DNA from: Solen grandis
Taxonomy: Eukaryota > Mollusca > Bivalvia > Adapedonta > Solenidae
Assembly: GCA_021229015.1 (NCBI GenBank)
Contig: CM037787.1
Span: 39,999,037-40,063,036, forward strand
Direction: 5' to 3'
Length of the DNA: 64,000 bases
Part shown: positions 32,266 to 44,900 of the stretch, one piece after another
Layout of the letters: the number at the start of each line of letters is the position of its first letter
Numbering within the stretch: the stretch's first letter is position 1
The notes under the pieces: generated by a model
The model's input: only the letters and a program-made list of their open reading frames with translations
The model's database searches: none
Told to the model about the DNA's origin: nothing
Translations under genes and position numbers: made by a program

Positions 32266-32925
32266 TTGCTAATATCTTGTTTCATTCGACATTTCTCGAA
32301 CCTAGAGGGGGTGAAATAGAATAAAAATGATCTAATCAAACGTAGGGTAGTTTCTTAAAGCATAATATAATGAGAGTCTTTCTAGGTTCAACCCCTATAA
32401 ATATCGACATTTTAGGCATTTAAAAATGATATATACATGTTCTTTCCTCTAATGAAGATGATGCGACACAGACATGACAAGTATCAAGTTCAACCCTGTT
32501 TCACCTCTATTAACAGCTTTGAGGTGTCTCGGTTCAATATATGCTTTCAAACTGCTCAGTGTGCTACACAGACACTGATGAAGATATTCCTGATTGTATC
32601 ACTCAAAGACATGACTCTTCCCCTGAGAGGTCTCCATTTTGCATCATTCTTTACTGCAAAAACTGCTTGAAATGCTCGGTTGTGAGGCAGTGAACGATTA
32701 GAAATTGCCCTGTTTACCATCACTAAATGATAAAGCAGTACTGTGTATTCATTTTGGACACAAATTTGTGGGTAAATTGAAAACTACAGTGCTAGTGTGT
32801 TGTCAAAGCGACAACCAGATTCAAGTTTCAGAGGCAAGGAATTAAGTTAGTCAATCTCTGGAGGCTTCAATTTTCAAAGGTTCAAAACCTTGAAGTTATC
32901 ATTAGTTCAAAACACCACTGATTAA
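32264..32925. other. Unassigned stretch
   Basis: No gene seen; AT-rich with an open + frame at 32437-32670 that resembles nothing known. Confidence 0.35.
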
Positions 32926-32929
32926 TTTC

Positions 32930-33640
32930 TCAGGTGAGCTAAAAGAATACATAGGGAGAAAATTAACAAGAGTGCCATGATGGCCCTAAATCGCTAACCT
33001 GAATTCAACTGCTAGAGAGAAAATGCTTAAGTAAGGGAAACAAAAAACAAACAAAAAAACAAGAGGGCCACGATGGCCCTAAATCGCTAACCTGAATTCA
33101 ACTGCAACTGCTAGAGAGAAAATGCTTAACTTAGTAAAAATATTACACATAATAAATTATATAGTATTTAAATACTATTAATTTTTAATTCTTGTGGCCA
33201 TCTTGGTAGGCAGACCTAAACAATTTTAGCTATTTTTGCTCAGTACCATCTAAGGATCATTCCTGTAAAGTTTAATCAAAATCTGCTCAGCCGTAAAGAA
33301 TAAGTTATTTTTAACTCTGGCGGCCATTTTGGTTTGCGGATTGAATTGGAATGATTTAAGCTTATTTTGATCAGTACCACCTAAGGATCATTCCTGTAAA
33401 ATTTCATCAAAATCTGCTCAGCGGTTTAGGAGGAAATGTTTTATATTCTATTTTTAGCTTTGGTGGCCATCTTGTTTGGCGGACAGGAAAGATTTTAGTT
33501 ATTTTTGTGCAGTATCACCTAAGAATCATTCCTGTAAAATTTAATCAAAATCTGCTCAGCGGTTTAGGAGATGTTTAAAGCAAAAGTTGACGACGGACGC
33601 CGAACAAAGACTGATCACAATACCTCACCTGATCACGAAA
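32930..33640. repeat. Bivalve repeat with three modules of about 135 bp
   Basis: It opens CTCAGGTGAGCTAAAA, has AGAGGGCCACGATGGCCCTAA, then three copies of AAGGATCATTCCTGTAAA, AATCAAAATCTGCTCAGC, and closes GACGACGGACGCCGAAC, CACCTGATCAC. Same family as 28.2-30.2 kb. Confidence 0.75.
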
Positions 33641-33850
33641 ATCAAGAAGAGTTAAGCTTTTTGGTCACTGGACTTCTCCTAGTCACAAAAAATTTATATT
33701 TAACATTTCAAATCAATACACTGTGTCTCAAGTTACGGGCAAGGTTAAAGTGGTCACGTGATTTCGAATCCACATCACCCGATGTGGCGCTGTTTAATTC
33801 GCTTTATTGTATAATGAGGCAATTTAATACATATATACAATGAAACATGT

Positions 33851-33875
33851 TATAAAGTTTTGTCATTTGCCAGTT
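33851..33875 (+). promoter_or_regulatory. TATA box before the secreted-protein exon
   Basis: TATAAAG at 33851-33857 lies 30 bases before the start codon at 33887, leaving a very short leader. Confidence 0.4.
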
Positions 33876-33886
33876 GTAAATAAGCG

Positions 33887-34033
33887 ATGAAAACGATGAT
33901 GCTTTGCTTTCTTGTCTGCGCGGTTAGTGCCATGTTTGCATTCGGGGAGAAAACCTGTGAAAGGGATCCTAAGGGATGCATTTCTTTGCCGCCAGTAGAC
34001 CTTACAATGGACGTAAGCACCTTTAAAACCGAG
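33887..34033 (+). CDS. First exon of an unrecognised secreted protein
   Basis: 49 codons from ATG to a clean donor (GAG then gtaaga), phase 0. The protein starts with a textbook signal peptide (MKTMMLCFLVCAVSAMFAF), followed by a Cys-containing mature start (EKTCERDPKGCISLPPVD). A TATA box lies just upstream. No later exon was found in the window; the following intron-like DNA is full of LINE tails. It may be a real gene reaching far downstream or a stranded exon. Family not recognised. Confidence 0.5.
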
Positions 34034-34139
34034 GTAAGATTTATTCCAGTGTTTTATAAGTAATTGAACAGAACTTGTACTAATGGGAATCAAGTAACCC
34101 ATTGTTTTTCAGAGGGTGGCAACCCTTATCGTTGTCGCA

Positions 34140-34520
34140 TAGGACATACTCGTTTGACGCAATCTTAATTATCAAATCTGGAAGAGCAACCTTTTTGCGT
34201 TCCCTGTCAGGAACCTTATGATATCAAACATATTTTAGTCGACAGTACTTATTTAAATCTTATCAGAGCTAATTATTTTAATGTGACATCTATGTTAGCC
34301 CTTTTTAATACTGTTTATGTTGATACCTTGATCGCTTTTATTAAAGACGTTGGTATATATAGCAAGCTTTGATTTCACAAACGTGACAGATAAAACGTGT
34401 TAAACTTGTGTATAGGTTTGTGACTGAGCGTAATGTTAAACGTATATAGACACCGTATGACATCTTTCGACTGTTGAGGTGTCTCTAATTCAATATTCTA
34501 TTCTATAACGTAACGATGAG
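34140..34520 (+). mobile_element. LINE 3' tail (same family as 30660-32095)
   Basis: It has the CAACCTTTTTGCGTTCCCTGT Cys/His end, the AATTATTTTAATGT and GATACCTTGATCGCTTTTAT motifs and the 3' UTR TAGACACCGTATGACATC. Confidence 0.75.
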
Positions 34521-35435
34521 ATAGGTACTGTTTCGTATATAAAATACAAACATTTTCTATAGCTTATTACAATAAAAATATGAATAGGAAAAACGAAAAC
34601 AGTACCTACTATGTAAGCAGACATAGGTGACACATTAATCTACTGTTTAAAATAGTTTAGAATTTAAACCTTCAGGAACATGAGGTCTATGTTTATGTAT
34701 CCATAAGGCGATCAATGATCAATAGGCATAAATGAGGACATTTAAATTATGGTTCTTTAAATTAAAATGTAAGAGTACAGCAACGGTAGAAGAAAATGCA
34801 GGGTAAATAAAATTATGAATATTAAACTTATGACTGTCCATGCGTTTTAGATATTTTGACATTTTGCTTGGTCTGGCCAACATATTGCATTTTGTTCATG
34901 TTATAAGATAAATGACATTCTTAGTTTACAGTCTGTATTACAACGCAAATCAAACTTTTCTCCTTTAACATCAGCCAGTATTTATGCGGGAACAATGTGA
35001 ACACTTAGGCCTGTTTGAGCTTTTAAGAGAAAAATGTATTAGATTCATTACTTGTAAAGTCTGAAATCACTTAAAAGTCACGTAAACTTTTGGGACGCTG
35101 GGTTAAAATGGTTGTGAACAAATTTAAGATTGTTGCTTTTCGATAACTTTAGAAGGTCCCAGTATTTAAGCAGAATACCACCTATTTTGGTAAGGTTGGA
35201 TTGTACATAGCAATGCATGGAATTTCTTTTTTCATTTCACCAGTCAGACAGGCTAATGCATCCACTTGAGACATTACTAAAAGCTTTGTCTGTTACTGAT
35301 TTGGGATAGTTTTTGTCAAGGAAAAAAATCCATAGATGCTGGAGGGAAGAGTTTAATGTTGAATCGTCAGTAGTAAGTTAGGTGGTGTTGGGCAGAGGCA
35401 CTAAACGAAAGCACGCTATGACGTCATTGATTAGG
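34521..35435. other. AT-rich non-coding stretch
   Basis: No gene or known repeat recognised. Confidence 0.4.
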
Positions 35436-35439
35436 ACAA

Positions 35440-35880
35440 TGGCCTATTGTTTAGGGTATGACATAATCTCCGACCTTACACCTTTCACGAGGTCACGTGA
35501 CATTCTTGAAAAACCGCAATATTTATTTTTAATTGTCTCCCTAAACAATTAATAATAATGACCTATTGTTTCGGGTATGATATAATCCCCGACCCCACCC
35601 CTTTAACGAGGTCACGTGTCTATCATTTTCGAGATAAGTAAACCGCAATATTTATTCTTTTATAATATCGTATTGTTATTTTGGACAATTAATCAACTAC
35701 GTCATTAACCGCAAAAACGCGACTGAAACAATGAAATCGGACTGCAGCCCCTACTGCTCCCTTAAACGAGGTCACGTGACTCCTACCCCACCCCTTTAAC
35801 GAGGTCGGGCGGCTATTGTTTTCGGGAATGAAAAAACCGCAATATTTAATTCGTATAAAATATCTAATTGTCATTCGGGA
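35440..35880. repeat. Three diverged modules with E-box and Runx-like motifs
   Basis: Each module of about 120-190 bp has CCTATTGTTT.GGGTATGA, a GTCACGTGAC-type E-box (35492-35501, 35611-35620, 35771-35780) and AACCGCAATATTTA (35512, 35641, 35835). The E-box is a perfect palindrome in the first and third copies. Confidence 0.6.
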
Positions 35881-37190
35881 CAATAACCATATTCGTGGCG
35901 GAGAAGTTTTCAATAATAACGTTTTTACTTTCTGAACAATTAAACGACGCTATCCGGAATACCCGCGCCGTATAACGGACACATTCCCACGCGTCGAGAG
36001 AAGATTCCTTCATCATTAATTAACGGTAACTGACCACTTAAACATTTCTATAAACATAATCTATACCGGTAACACCCGTATCGATCGGCTATCACCTATT
36101 ATTGACCTAAGGCCTTACGAATCGCGGACTACAGGAATGTTAACCACTCTCTCACCCGTCCGAGGACGTATTATTTACTGTTTTGGGATGAAGTCGAACA
36201 TTCGAAATCGCCTCACTATACGTATTAATGCTCTTTTTCTACCATTTCTGTCTTTCTCGTCAAATTTCTCCGTAATACGCGTGTCAATGCGTATGTTTTG
36301 ACAATCGGTGTGAAACGATTTTCACCTTTTTATATCCAAATTCTATAATCAATAGACACACGATCCGTCGCGAGATAATCCGGCTTAGATAAGCGACAAT
36401 AAACGGAAATGAGCCGCTTTTTATATAGCGAGATAGTCGCTTTTAACAATATCCTACGCTACGTTTTTCACCTTCGTGTAAGCAATGGAGATTTTTATTT
36501 ATTTATTATTTATTTATTTATTATACAACATATACATAACGCATATATCCCGCGCACAAACTCGATAATTGTTCAACATATTTTCTTACCAAATACTTTT
36601 TACATCTCTCAACGCGTTTTCGTCTATCAGTATCCACGCATTTTCATCCACGCATCATCGCTGATTATAGTTCTTTGTCTTTCGCTCTCTCTTTCATAGG
36701 GTTTTTCTTTCATTTTTCTCCATCTTTCACGTAATATTTCCTTTTTAGTGTATACGCATTGTCGCTAATTATATTTCTCTTTCTATGTCTTTCTCTTTTT
36801 TCTTTCTACAATAATATTCGTAGGATTTTACCGGTCTTTAATCTCTCATTAAGACTTCAATTCCAGTAAATAAGGTGGAACTTCGGGTGTAAAAATAAAT
36901 AAATACAGCATTCGTGTGACGAACAAGTCCTAGCAATAAATATGAAAACAAACTTATCTTGTATTTTGATTTTATATGTAACCATGATGAGACTTTCATA
37001 AAGATTTATTAATAACAATTGTTGCGGCACTGAACCACCGCGAGTTAATATCAACATAAAAAACATCATCATCATCAACAACAGCAACTACTACTACTTC
37101 GACCACGTATGTTTGACAAAAATAAATGAAAAACGAATACTGCGCCTTATGAAAAAGCGCTCTCTCCCGTTTTTCGTCGCTAGACTAAGC
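35881..37190. other. Unassigned stretch, partly richer in CpG
   Basis: 35880-36450 has many CG dinucleotides in an otherwise AT-rich area. A TTTA-repeat lies at 36498-36522. No coding exon recognised. Confidence 0.4.
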
Positions 37191-37204
37191 GGGATTAACT
37201 CGCG

Positions 37205-37600
37205 GTGGTTCAGTGCGAGGAGCTATCTTTTTGTGTTCTTTGTCGAGAACCATATACAATAAAACATATTTTTGTTAAATCTATGTTAGACATTTTCAAT
37301 AATTATGAGGAACCGTAAACTATTGAAACATATTTTAATTGTGTAGATTTGAGTCTTATCAGAACAAATTATTTTAATGTACCAAAAATGATAGAGCTTT
37401 TCAATACCGTTTCTGTTGATACTTTAATCGCTTTCATTAAAGAAATTGGTGTGTATAACATTTTTTAACTTGTTTACACTCTCCTGCTGTTTGGGAATCA
37501 CTATTGTATTTGAAATACTTTATTGTAAGGATGCTTTTATATGATCATTTAGACACCATCGTCTTTCGACTGTTGAAGTGTCTTTTGGATTTAAAGTCCC
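37205..37600 (+). mobile_element. LINE 3' tail
   Basis: CTATCTTTTTGTGTTCTTTG, AATTATTTTAATGTACC, ATACTTTAATCGCTTTCATTA and TAGACACCATCGTC match the tail at 34140-34520. It is interrupted at about 37600 by a SINE. Confidence 0.7.
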
Positions 37601-37885
37601 ACCGACAGTATTTCAGTCATTTGGAGACGATGTGTCTACTTGAGACGGATATAGCGCTGCCAAACTGCAGTATCACGCCGCATGATACCACATCCAGTCA
37701 CATTATCCTGACACCGGGTCAACCAGTCCTGGAACTACATATATATGCTGAGCGCCAAGTAAGGTAGTATACTAGTACCACTTTTTACGACATTGGTATG
37801 TCGCGGCCGGGGATCGAACCCACGACTTCCCGATTCCGGGGCGGGCGCTGTCACCACTCGTATACCGGGACCGGTACTTTATTGC
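37600..37885 (-). mobile_element. tRNA-derived SINE nested in LINE tail
   Basis: On the - strand the head (box B GGTTCGATCCCCGGCC) leads into GCGACATACCAA and a body with GCGCTCAGCATATATA. Same family as 4012-4310 and 49565-49868. Confidence 0.75.
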
Positions 37886-37989
37886 ATTGTAATAGATGCT
37901 AATTATTATTTTTATCATATCATCGTTAAGACACTATATGACCTCTCCTTAGACTGTTTAGGTTTTAATTATTATTTATTTTATTCCAT

Positions 37990-38185
37990 TCTTATCTTTA
38001 AACCGTGAGGATCAACCTTTTTGTGTTACTTCTCAAGAACCTATAGAAGTAAGATTTTAATTGAAATATTTTATTGTGTTGTAATACAAGCTAAAAATTA
38101 ATTCTTTTATATGATCGTTTAGACACCATATGACGTCTTTCGAATGTTGATGTATCTTTAAATCAATATTCTTTTCTACTCATCA
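37990..38185 (+). mobile_element. LINE 3' tail fragment
   Basis: GGATCAACCTTTTTGTGTTAC and TAGACACCATATGACGTC repeat the end of the neighbouring tails. Confidence 0.6.
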
Positions 38186-38694
38186 TTCCTTATACAAAAT
38201 ACAAGTCATTTGCATTAACATACACAACAAACACAGTATATTATTACCTTAACGACTAAAAGTATTTAGGTGTTTTCCTTTAGAAATAAACCATGTCAAA
38301 ATAATCCCAAACGTCCTATTAAATTGAAAAATAAGGCATTTTTTTAAATTTCGTCTAGGATTAGAATACCGTGTAGTATTATATATTATTAGTTTTCTTT
38401 TGAGATTTTCTTATTTGGCAAAAATGTGCACAATAAATTTTGAAAGGAGTATTTTGAGTAAAAGGTCAAAGTGCTCAGGCTAAAGTGTTCAGGAGCTATA
38501 GTTGACGCGTGGCAGACGATCCTTAAACCTCATCCTGAGCATGAGTTCTCAGGTGAGCTAAAATGTTAAAAACTTTAAAAACGCGGATTTCCTTTTCCGG
38601 AAACATTACTGAAATCTGAGACTTATAAACAGAGATTGGCAGCTTATTCTTTGCATATATCGACTTTATGAAGTCGCGCGCGGCCAACGAGACT
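38186..38694. other. Non-coding; bivalve repeat end
   Basis: 38440-38570 ends with TCCTGAGCATGAGTTCTCAGGTGAGCT, a bivalve repeat terminus. The rest is unassigned. Confidence 0.45.
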
Positions 38695-38794
38695 NNNNNN
38701 NNNNNNNNNNNNNNNNNNNNNNNNNNNNNNNNNNNNNNNNNNNNNNNNNNNNNNNNNNNNNNNNNNNNNNNNNNNNNNNNNNNNNNNNNNNNNN
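38695..38794. other. Assembly gap (100 N)
   Basis: Exactly 100 N. Confidence 0.99.
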
Positions 38795-40320
38795 TTTAAG
38801 ACCATCTGAATTTTTTTAAGTTCAGACGAGTAAGCACCTATATGTATGAAAGCCAAAATGCGCATTTAAATATTAAAATTTCTCATTATATATCTTATAT
38901 TTTAGTTCGATTTTCTTTACAGGAAGTAAAGCGTGTGCTATCAATGTCGATTTTAAAAAGGTTTGATAAACAGAAAGTTACATTCTTATAAGGTTTATAA
39001 CTCGGATACTAACTAAATTTGAAAACATCGTTTCCCTTAATAAGTCTTAATCACGTTGGATTCACTCGTAGAGAGAGAGAGAGAGAGAGAGAGAGATACA
39101 TTAATACATCGACAAATATACTTTAATGCATACAGAGAACATGTACATGTATTGTACATAAAGTTGCTAATTCAACAATTACATCAATTATACAACAAAA
39201 ATCCGTTTGAAATAAGTGTGTATGCATATCATTTCCATATAACCCTGCGGCAAAGGTACATTTACACGAAAGGCAAATTACTTACATATCTCTACATGAA
39301 TATATCCAGTGGAATGTAGCTCCACAGAATTACTGGTATGACTGACAGATCCGAATGCTGCGAACTACACTTAACTCCACCAATTCATTCTAATTCACAT
39401 GCTAACCACAACGGGGTGTTTCGATATATGATTCTCTCACACACGTTAACTGACATACACTGATTATAATGATACTTCTCGGCGGGCACGTCATTATTTT
39501 AACTGCCCCGGGGAAACTTCCGCGAAGTTCTGTACTTCCTGGACCTGCAAAGGGACGCAACTCTGGATATAATTTTATGAAGACCAATACGTATTACATC
39601 CCTTACAAAAGATAATTCTTTTACATTACTTGATATAAGTTGATGTCATGCATGAATAAATGAATAATATATAAAAAAAAAACAATTTCCTTCACTTTGA
39701 ATCATGGGTTTGAGAAGGGTAAAAATTGTTACCTTCACCTTGAATCATGGTTCAGGCCAGGGTAAAAAATTTACCTTCGCTTTGAATATTTATTGTTTTA
39801 TCCTTATAGTTATCTACAGAATGTTGTGAATATATTTGTATCACTGATTCAATATGAGTTGTTTGTCTTCGTTTTTGTATCCCCGAAGAATGTAAATGTC
39901 GGCTTTTATACTTAAAAATAGCCGTAAAATGGCAACTTTCCTGCCCAAAATGAGGGATTTTGGGGATAATTCCCTATTTAAAATGGATCGAGTTATATAT
40001 ATAAACAACACCACTTCAGCACGAGACTTAGAAAGAAATAAGATATATATAAATGTATGTAGATTTGAAAAAACAACAGCAACAAAAAAAAAACTATTCA
40101 TATTTCTGTTTTTGATTTGATACACATGTATTTCTATGATTTTTCTGCCAGTATGGCTAATCACTGACTGTATCACCTTTCAATCTTTCATCTATTTTAT
40201 TATTCGATATTACAGTTAAAAGTTATAATTACAATGATAAGACATATTAACAGCAGACACGAGTTCCACCAATCCCAACAGGATACCATCTTGTAATTTG
40301 TCCATATATATTGATGCGGT
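38795..40320. other. Unassigned stretch
   Basis: A GA microsatellite lies at 39071-39097. A 60-bp segment (TTCACTTTGAATCATGG / TTCACCTTGAATCATGG) is repeated at 39690-39790. No gene recognised. Confidence 0.45.
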
Positions 40321-40327
40321 TACTTAC

Positions 40328-42690
40328 AATATATTATAGTCTTTTATACATGTACAGTATTATAGTCTTATATACATGTACAATATATTATAGTCTTGTA
40401 TACATGTACAATATATTATAGTCTTATATACATGTACAATATATTATAGTCTTGTATACATGTACAGTATATTATAGTCTTATATACATGTACAATATAT
40501 TATAGTCTTGTATACATGTACAGAATATTATAGTCTTGTATACATGTACAGAATATTATAGTCTTGTATACATGTACAGTATATTATAGTCTTATATACA
40601 TGTACAATATATTATAGTCTTATATACATGTACAATATATTATAGTCTTGTATACATGTACAGTATATTATAGTCTTGTATACATGTACAGAATATTATA
40701 GTCTTATATACATGTACAGTATATTATAGTCTTGTATACATGTACAGTATATTATAGTCTTGTATACATGTACAGTATATTATAGTCTTATATACATGTA
40801 CAGTATATTATAGTCTTGTATACATGTACAGAATATTATAGTCTTGTATACATGTACAGTATATTATAGTCTTGTATACATGTACAGTATATTATAGTCT
40901 TATATACATGTACAATATATTATAGTCTTGTATACATGTACAGAATATTATAGTCTTATATACATGTACAGTATATTATAGTCTTGTATACATGTACAGT
41001 ATATTATAGTCTTGTATACATGTACAGTATATTATAGTCTTGTATACATGTACAATATATTATAGTCTTGTATACATGTACAGTATATTATAGTCTTGTA
41101 TACATGTACTATATTTTTAGTCTTGTATACATGTACAGTATATTATAGTCTTATATACATGTACAGTATATTATAGTCTTGTATACATGTACAGTATATT
41201 ATAGTCTTGTATACATGTACAGTATATTATAGTCTTGTATACATGTACAGAATATTATAGTCTTGTATACATGTACAATATATTATAGTCTTGTATACAT
41301 GTACAGCATATTATAGTCTTGTATACATGTACAGAATATTATAGTCTTATATACATGTACAGTATATTATAGTCTTGTATACATGTACAATATATTATAG
41401 TCTTATATACATGTACAATATATTATAGTCTTATATACATGTACAATATATTATAGTCTTATATACATGTACAATATATTATAGTCTTGTATACATGTAC
41501 AGATATATTATAGTCTTATATACATGTACAATATATTATAGTCTTATATACATGTACAATATATTATAGTCTTATATACATGTACAATATATCATAGTCT
41601 TGTATACATGTACAGAATATTATAGTCTTATATACATGTACAGTATATTATAGTCTTGTATACATGTACAGTATATTATAGTCTTGTATACATGTACAGT
41701 ATATAATAGTCTTATATACATGTACAATATATTATAGTCTTATATACATGTACAGTATATTATAGTCTTGTATACATGTACAATATATTATAGTCTTGTA
41801 TACATGTACAGTATATTATAGTCTTATATACATATACAGTATTATATAGTCTTGTATACATGTACAATATATTATAGTCTTATATACATATACAGTATAT
41901 TATAGTCTTGTATACATGTACAGTATATTATAGTCTTGTATACATGTACAGTATATTATAGTCTTATATACATGTACAGAATATTATAGTCTTGTATACA
42001 TGTACAGAATATTATAGTCTTATATACATGTACAATATATTATAGTCTTGTATACATGTACAGAATATTATAGTCTTGTATACATGTACAGAATATTATA
42101 GTCTTATATACATGTACAGAATATTATAGTCTTGTATACATGTACAGTATATTATAGTCTTGTATACATGTACAGTATATTATAGTCTTGTATACATGTA
42201 CAGAATATTATAGTCTTATATACATGTACAGAATATTATAGTCTTGTATACATGTACAGTATATTATAGTCTTGTATACATGTACAGAATATTATAGTCT
42301 TGTATACATGTACAGATATATTATAATCTTTATACATGTACATATATTATAGTCTTGTATACATGTACAGTATATTATAGTCTTGTATACATGTACAGCA
42401 TATTATAGTCTTATATACATATACAGTATATTATAGTCTCCTATACAGCATATTATAGTCTTATATACATATACAGTATATTATAGTCTTACTTACATAT
42501 AAAGTACATTATAGTCGTATATACAGTATATTATAATCTTATATACAGTATAATATATTCTTATATACAGTATACTATAGTTTTATATACAATAAACTAT
42601 AGTTTTATATACAGTATAATATAATTACAGTATATTATTGTCTTATATACAGTATATTAAAGTCTTATATACATGTGCAATATATGTTTC
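40328..42690. repeat. Minisatellite, 28-bp unit, about 84 copies
   Basis: Direct tandem copies of TATATTATAGTCTTGTATAC plus ATGTACAG. GTATAC/ATATAC and CAGTAT/CAATAT/CAGAAT variants are intermixed. The last 250 bases are degenerate with shortened units. The unit contains the palindrome TGTACA, so single strands could fold. Confidence 0.97.
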
Positions 42691-42929
42691 TTTCTTTATG
42701 CTTTCCTTGTCTTCCCAATAGATAATAATTCGTACATCAATTAACCGTACTACTTAACTACTACTTTAATTCACATCTTTTGAAAAAAAGTAAGTTTTGT
42801 TAAGTAGATCTATAATTTCGCTTACACTAGCTTTATTAATGAAATATTACATATACCGGTATTTAAAATGACAAAATTCACCGAGGAATAAGTGTTTATC
42901 TATTCCAAAATTAAAACATGAATAATTAA

Positions 42930-43433
42930 GAGGTCGCCGTCAACCCAAAGTGGGTGGGGGTTGTAAAAACATAAGTTATTTTTTTACAGTAAATCATGTT
43001 TTGTTTTTTTCTCAGTAATACTCAGTATACAAATTAATTTCATATAAGAGAAAACAGTTTGCTTTCAGATTTGGCACATTCAACGAAAATATTACTTGTC
43101 ACATCTTCATTTTGCATGCACTCAATCAACACCGTCTGCTGTCTTGGCTGAAAAACAAACACTGCTACACAGTCCATTTAACAATGAGTGAAGAAGTATT
43201 TAAAATTCATTCACCTATTCAAGAGAAAAAAAGTTGATTGAGTGCATGCAAGATGTGACAAGTTTATTTTTACTTTGAATGTAAGACCTCATTCAAAGAA
43301 AGTATGAATCCCTTTGCAAACTGTATTCTTTCATATGTAATAAATTACTGAGAAAAAACAAACATGATTTACAGTAAAAAAAAATAACTTATGTTTTCAC
43401 AACCCCCACCCACTTTTGGTTGACAGCAACCCC
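42930..43433. mobile_element. Near-palindromic TTAA-flanked element (504 bp)
   Basis: TTAA at 42926-42929 and 43434-43437. The two arms of about 200 bp match as inverted repeats (CCCAAAGTGGGTGGGGGTTGT, ACATAAGTTATTTTTTTACA, ATGTTTTGTTTTTTTCTCAG, and in the middle TGCATGCACTCAATCAAC). No coding capacity. Confidence 0.85.
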
Positions 43434-43437
43434 TTAA

Positions 43438-44690
43438 AAAACACCCTTATCTATTCTATTCAGAACAATGTATGACGGTTTCCAAAAAAAGAAGGCAACA
43501 CAAACAAAAACACACACTCATACACACACACTCTCTAAAATGAATATAAAATAAATATCTGTAGTCTTATAAATAAAGGAATAAATCATAAATCAATATA
43601 TAAATGAATAAAAAAGAATTGATGACAAATCAGTCGATTTCATAGGAATGAAATGCATCATTTATGGTGTGATGAAGCACACGTATGATATCATGATTCG
43701 AAGAGATCTCCTTTCCCTCAACTACAGGCTGTAGTTCAGAGTTACATGTCGACTGCCTCCTGTCCCAACGGTTCCCATAATGCCGCGTCCACCAGTAACG
43801 TCATTAAAATCAAAGGACTGTTTGTATGAGCGATGTTGTTGTCACCGCTACAGATTGCCGCCAACATAGAAGACGAGTATGAGCATTAATAACCGATGCG
43901 GGGAGAACAGTAGCGGTAACAGAGATTTTAATGGCGTCGATTACGACAATTATAAAAATATTGCTTTACGGTAAGCTGACGTTTATCTCCCTCGTGTGGC
44001 CACGGGAACGGCTTCATTAGTTTGGCCTGTGGAGTTTTGACAAGAAGATTGACGCGCTTACCGCACAAATTCATGCAATGACAATAATTCTCAGGTAAAC
44101 ATGTTTTATATTGACAAATCCCTTTGTGAAAACTGGAATAATTTGTCATTGAAAAGTTTGAAGAGCTATAATTTCAGTATCTCAAATACCAAATTGGCCT
44201 AGAAAGTATGACAGAAAACAAATCCGCACTATTCTCGTAGTTTAATTGTGTGTCTTTTTCATAAGAAGACACTCTTTGAGGATAGCCAAAAACTACACTA
44301 GATGAATAAGTAGTCAATGGTTGACATGAGTTACACCAAAGGAGATACAAAGATTTGTTAATGATACTGTTTATCTAGCCATGATTTTGAAAAGCGAGGC
44401 CAAATTATCAACAGCTAAAATATTTTTTTGGAAGAAGTAGTTTTTATATCCCTCTGAGGGTAAACTGGGCATCCTGATCAAGACAGTGTTCAGCAAAGTT
44501 TAAGGAATAAAGACACGTGGGGAGATGGAAATGAAGCCACTGGGCGACTAAGCGTGACATTCCTCCACCTCTTATTAACTGAGCAAAACAAGTGTTTCAG
44601 AGTCAATCAGTATACATATATAAATATGAAGTTAAATCTTAACAAAATGTTCAAAGTTCAATCATTGTGTCACAATAATCTTTACTTGTT
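43438..44690. other. Unassigned stretch
   Basis: No gene recognised. 43740-44040 is less AT-rich than its surroundings but has no long convincing frame. Confidence 0.4.
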
Positions 44691-44694
44691 AGAG

Positions 44695-44900
44695 ACCGGT
44701 TTCAGTGACCGTGTGTGTAGAGGAATCGGGAGACCGTGTGTTCGATTCCGTCCGCGACATACCAAAGTCCAAACATTAGTATATCTCCCACTTAATAGTA
44801 GTTCCAGGAGTTGGGTTGCGCAACACAATTCAGCACTTTTGGAATGATGACCTAACCTTTCCCATTTATGACTAGGTGATCTGCTCACGAACAAGGTCAC
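44695..44900 (+). mobile_element. tRNA-derived SINE fragment
   Basis: Box B-like TGTTCGATTCCGTCC is followed by GCGACATACCAAAGTCC and TAGTAGTTCCAGGAG. Confidence 0.55.
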
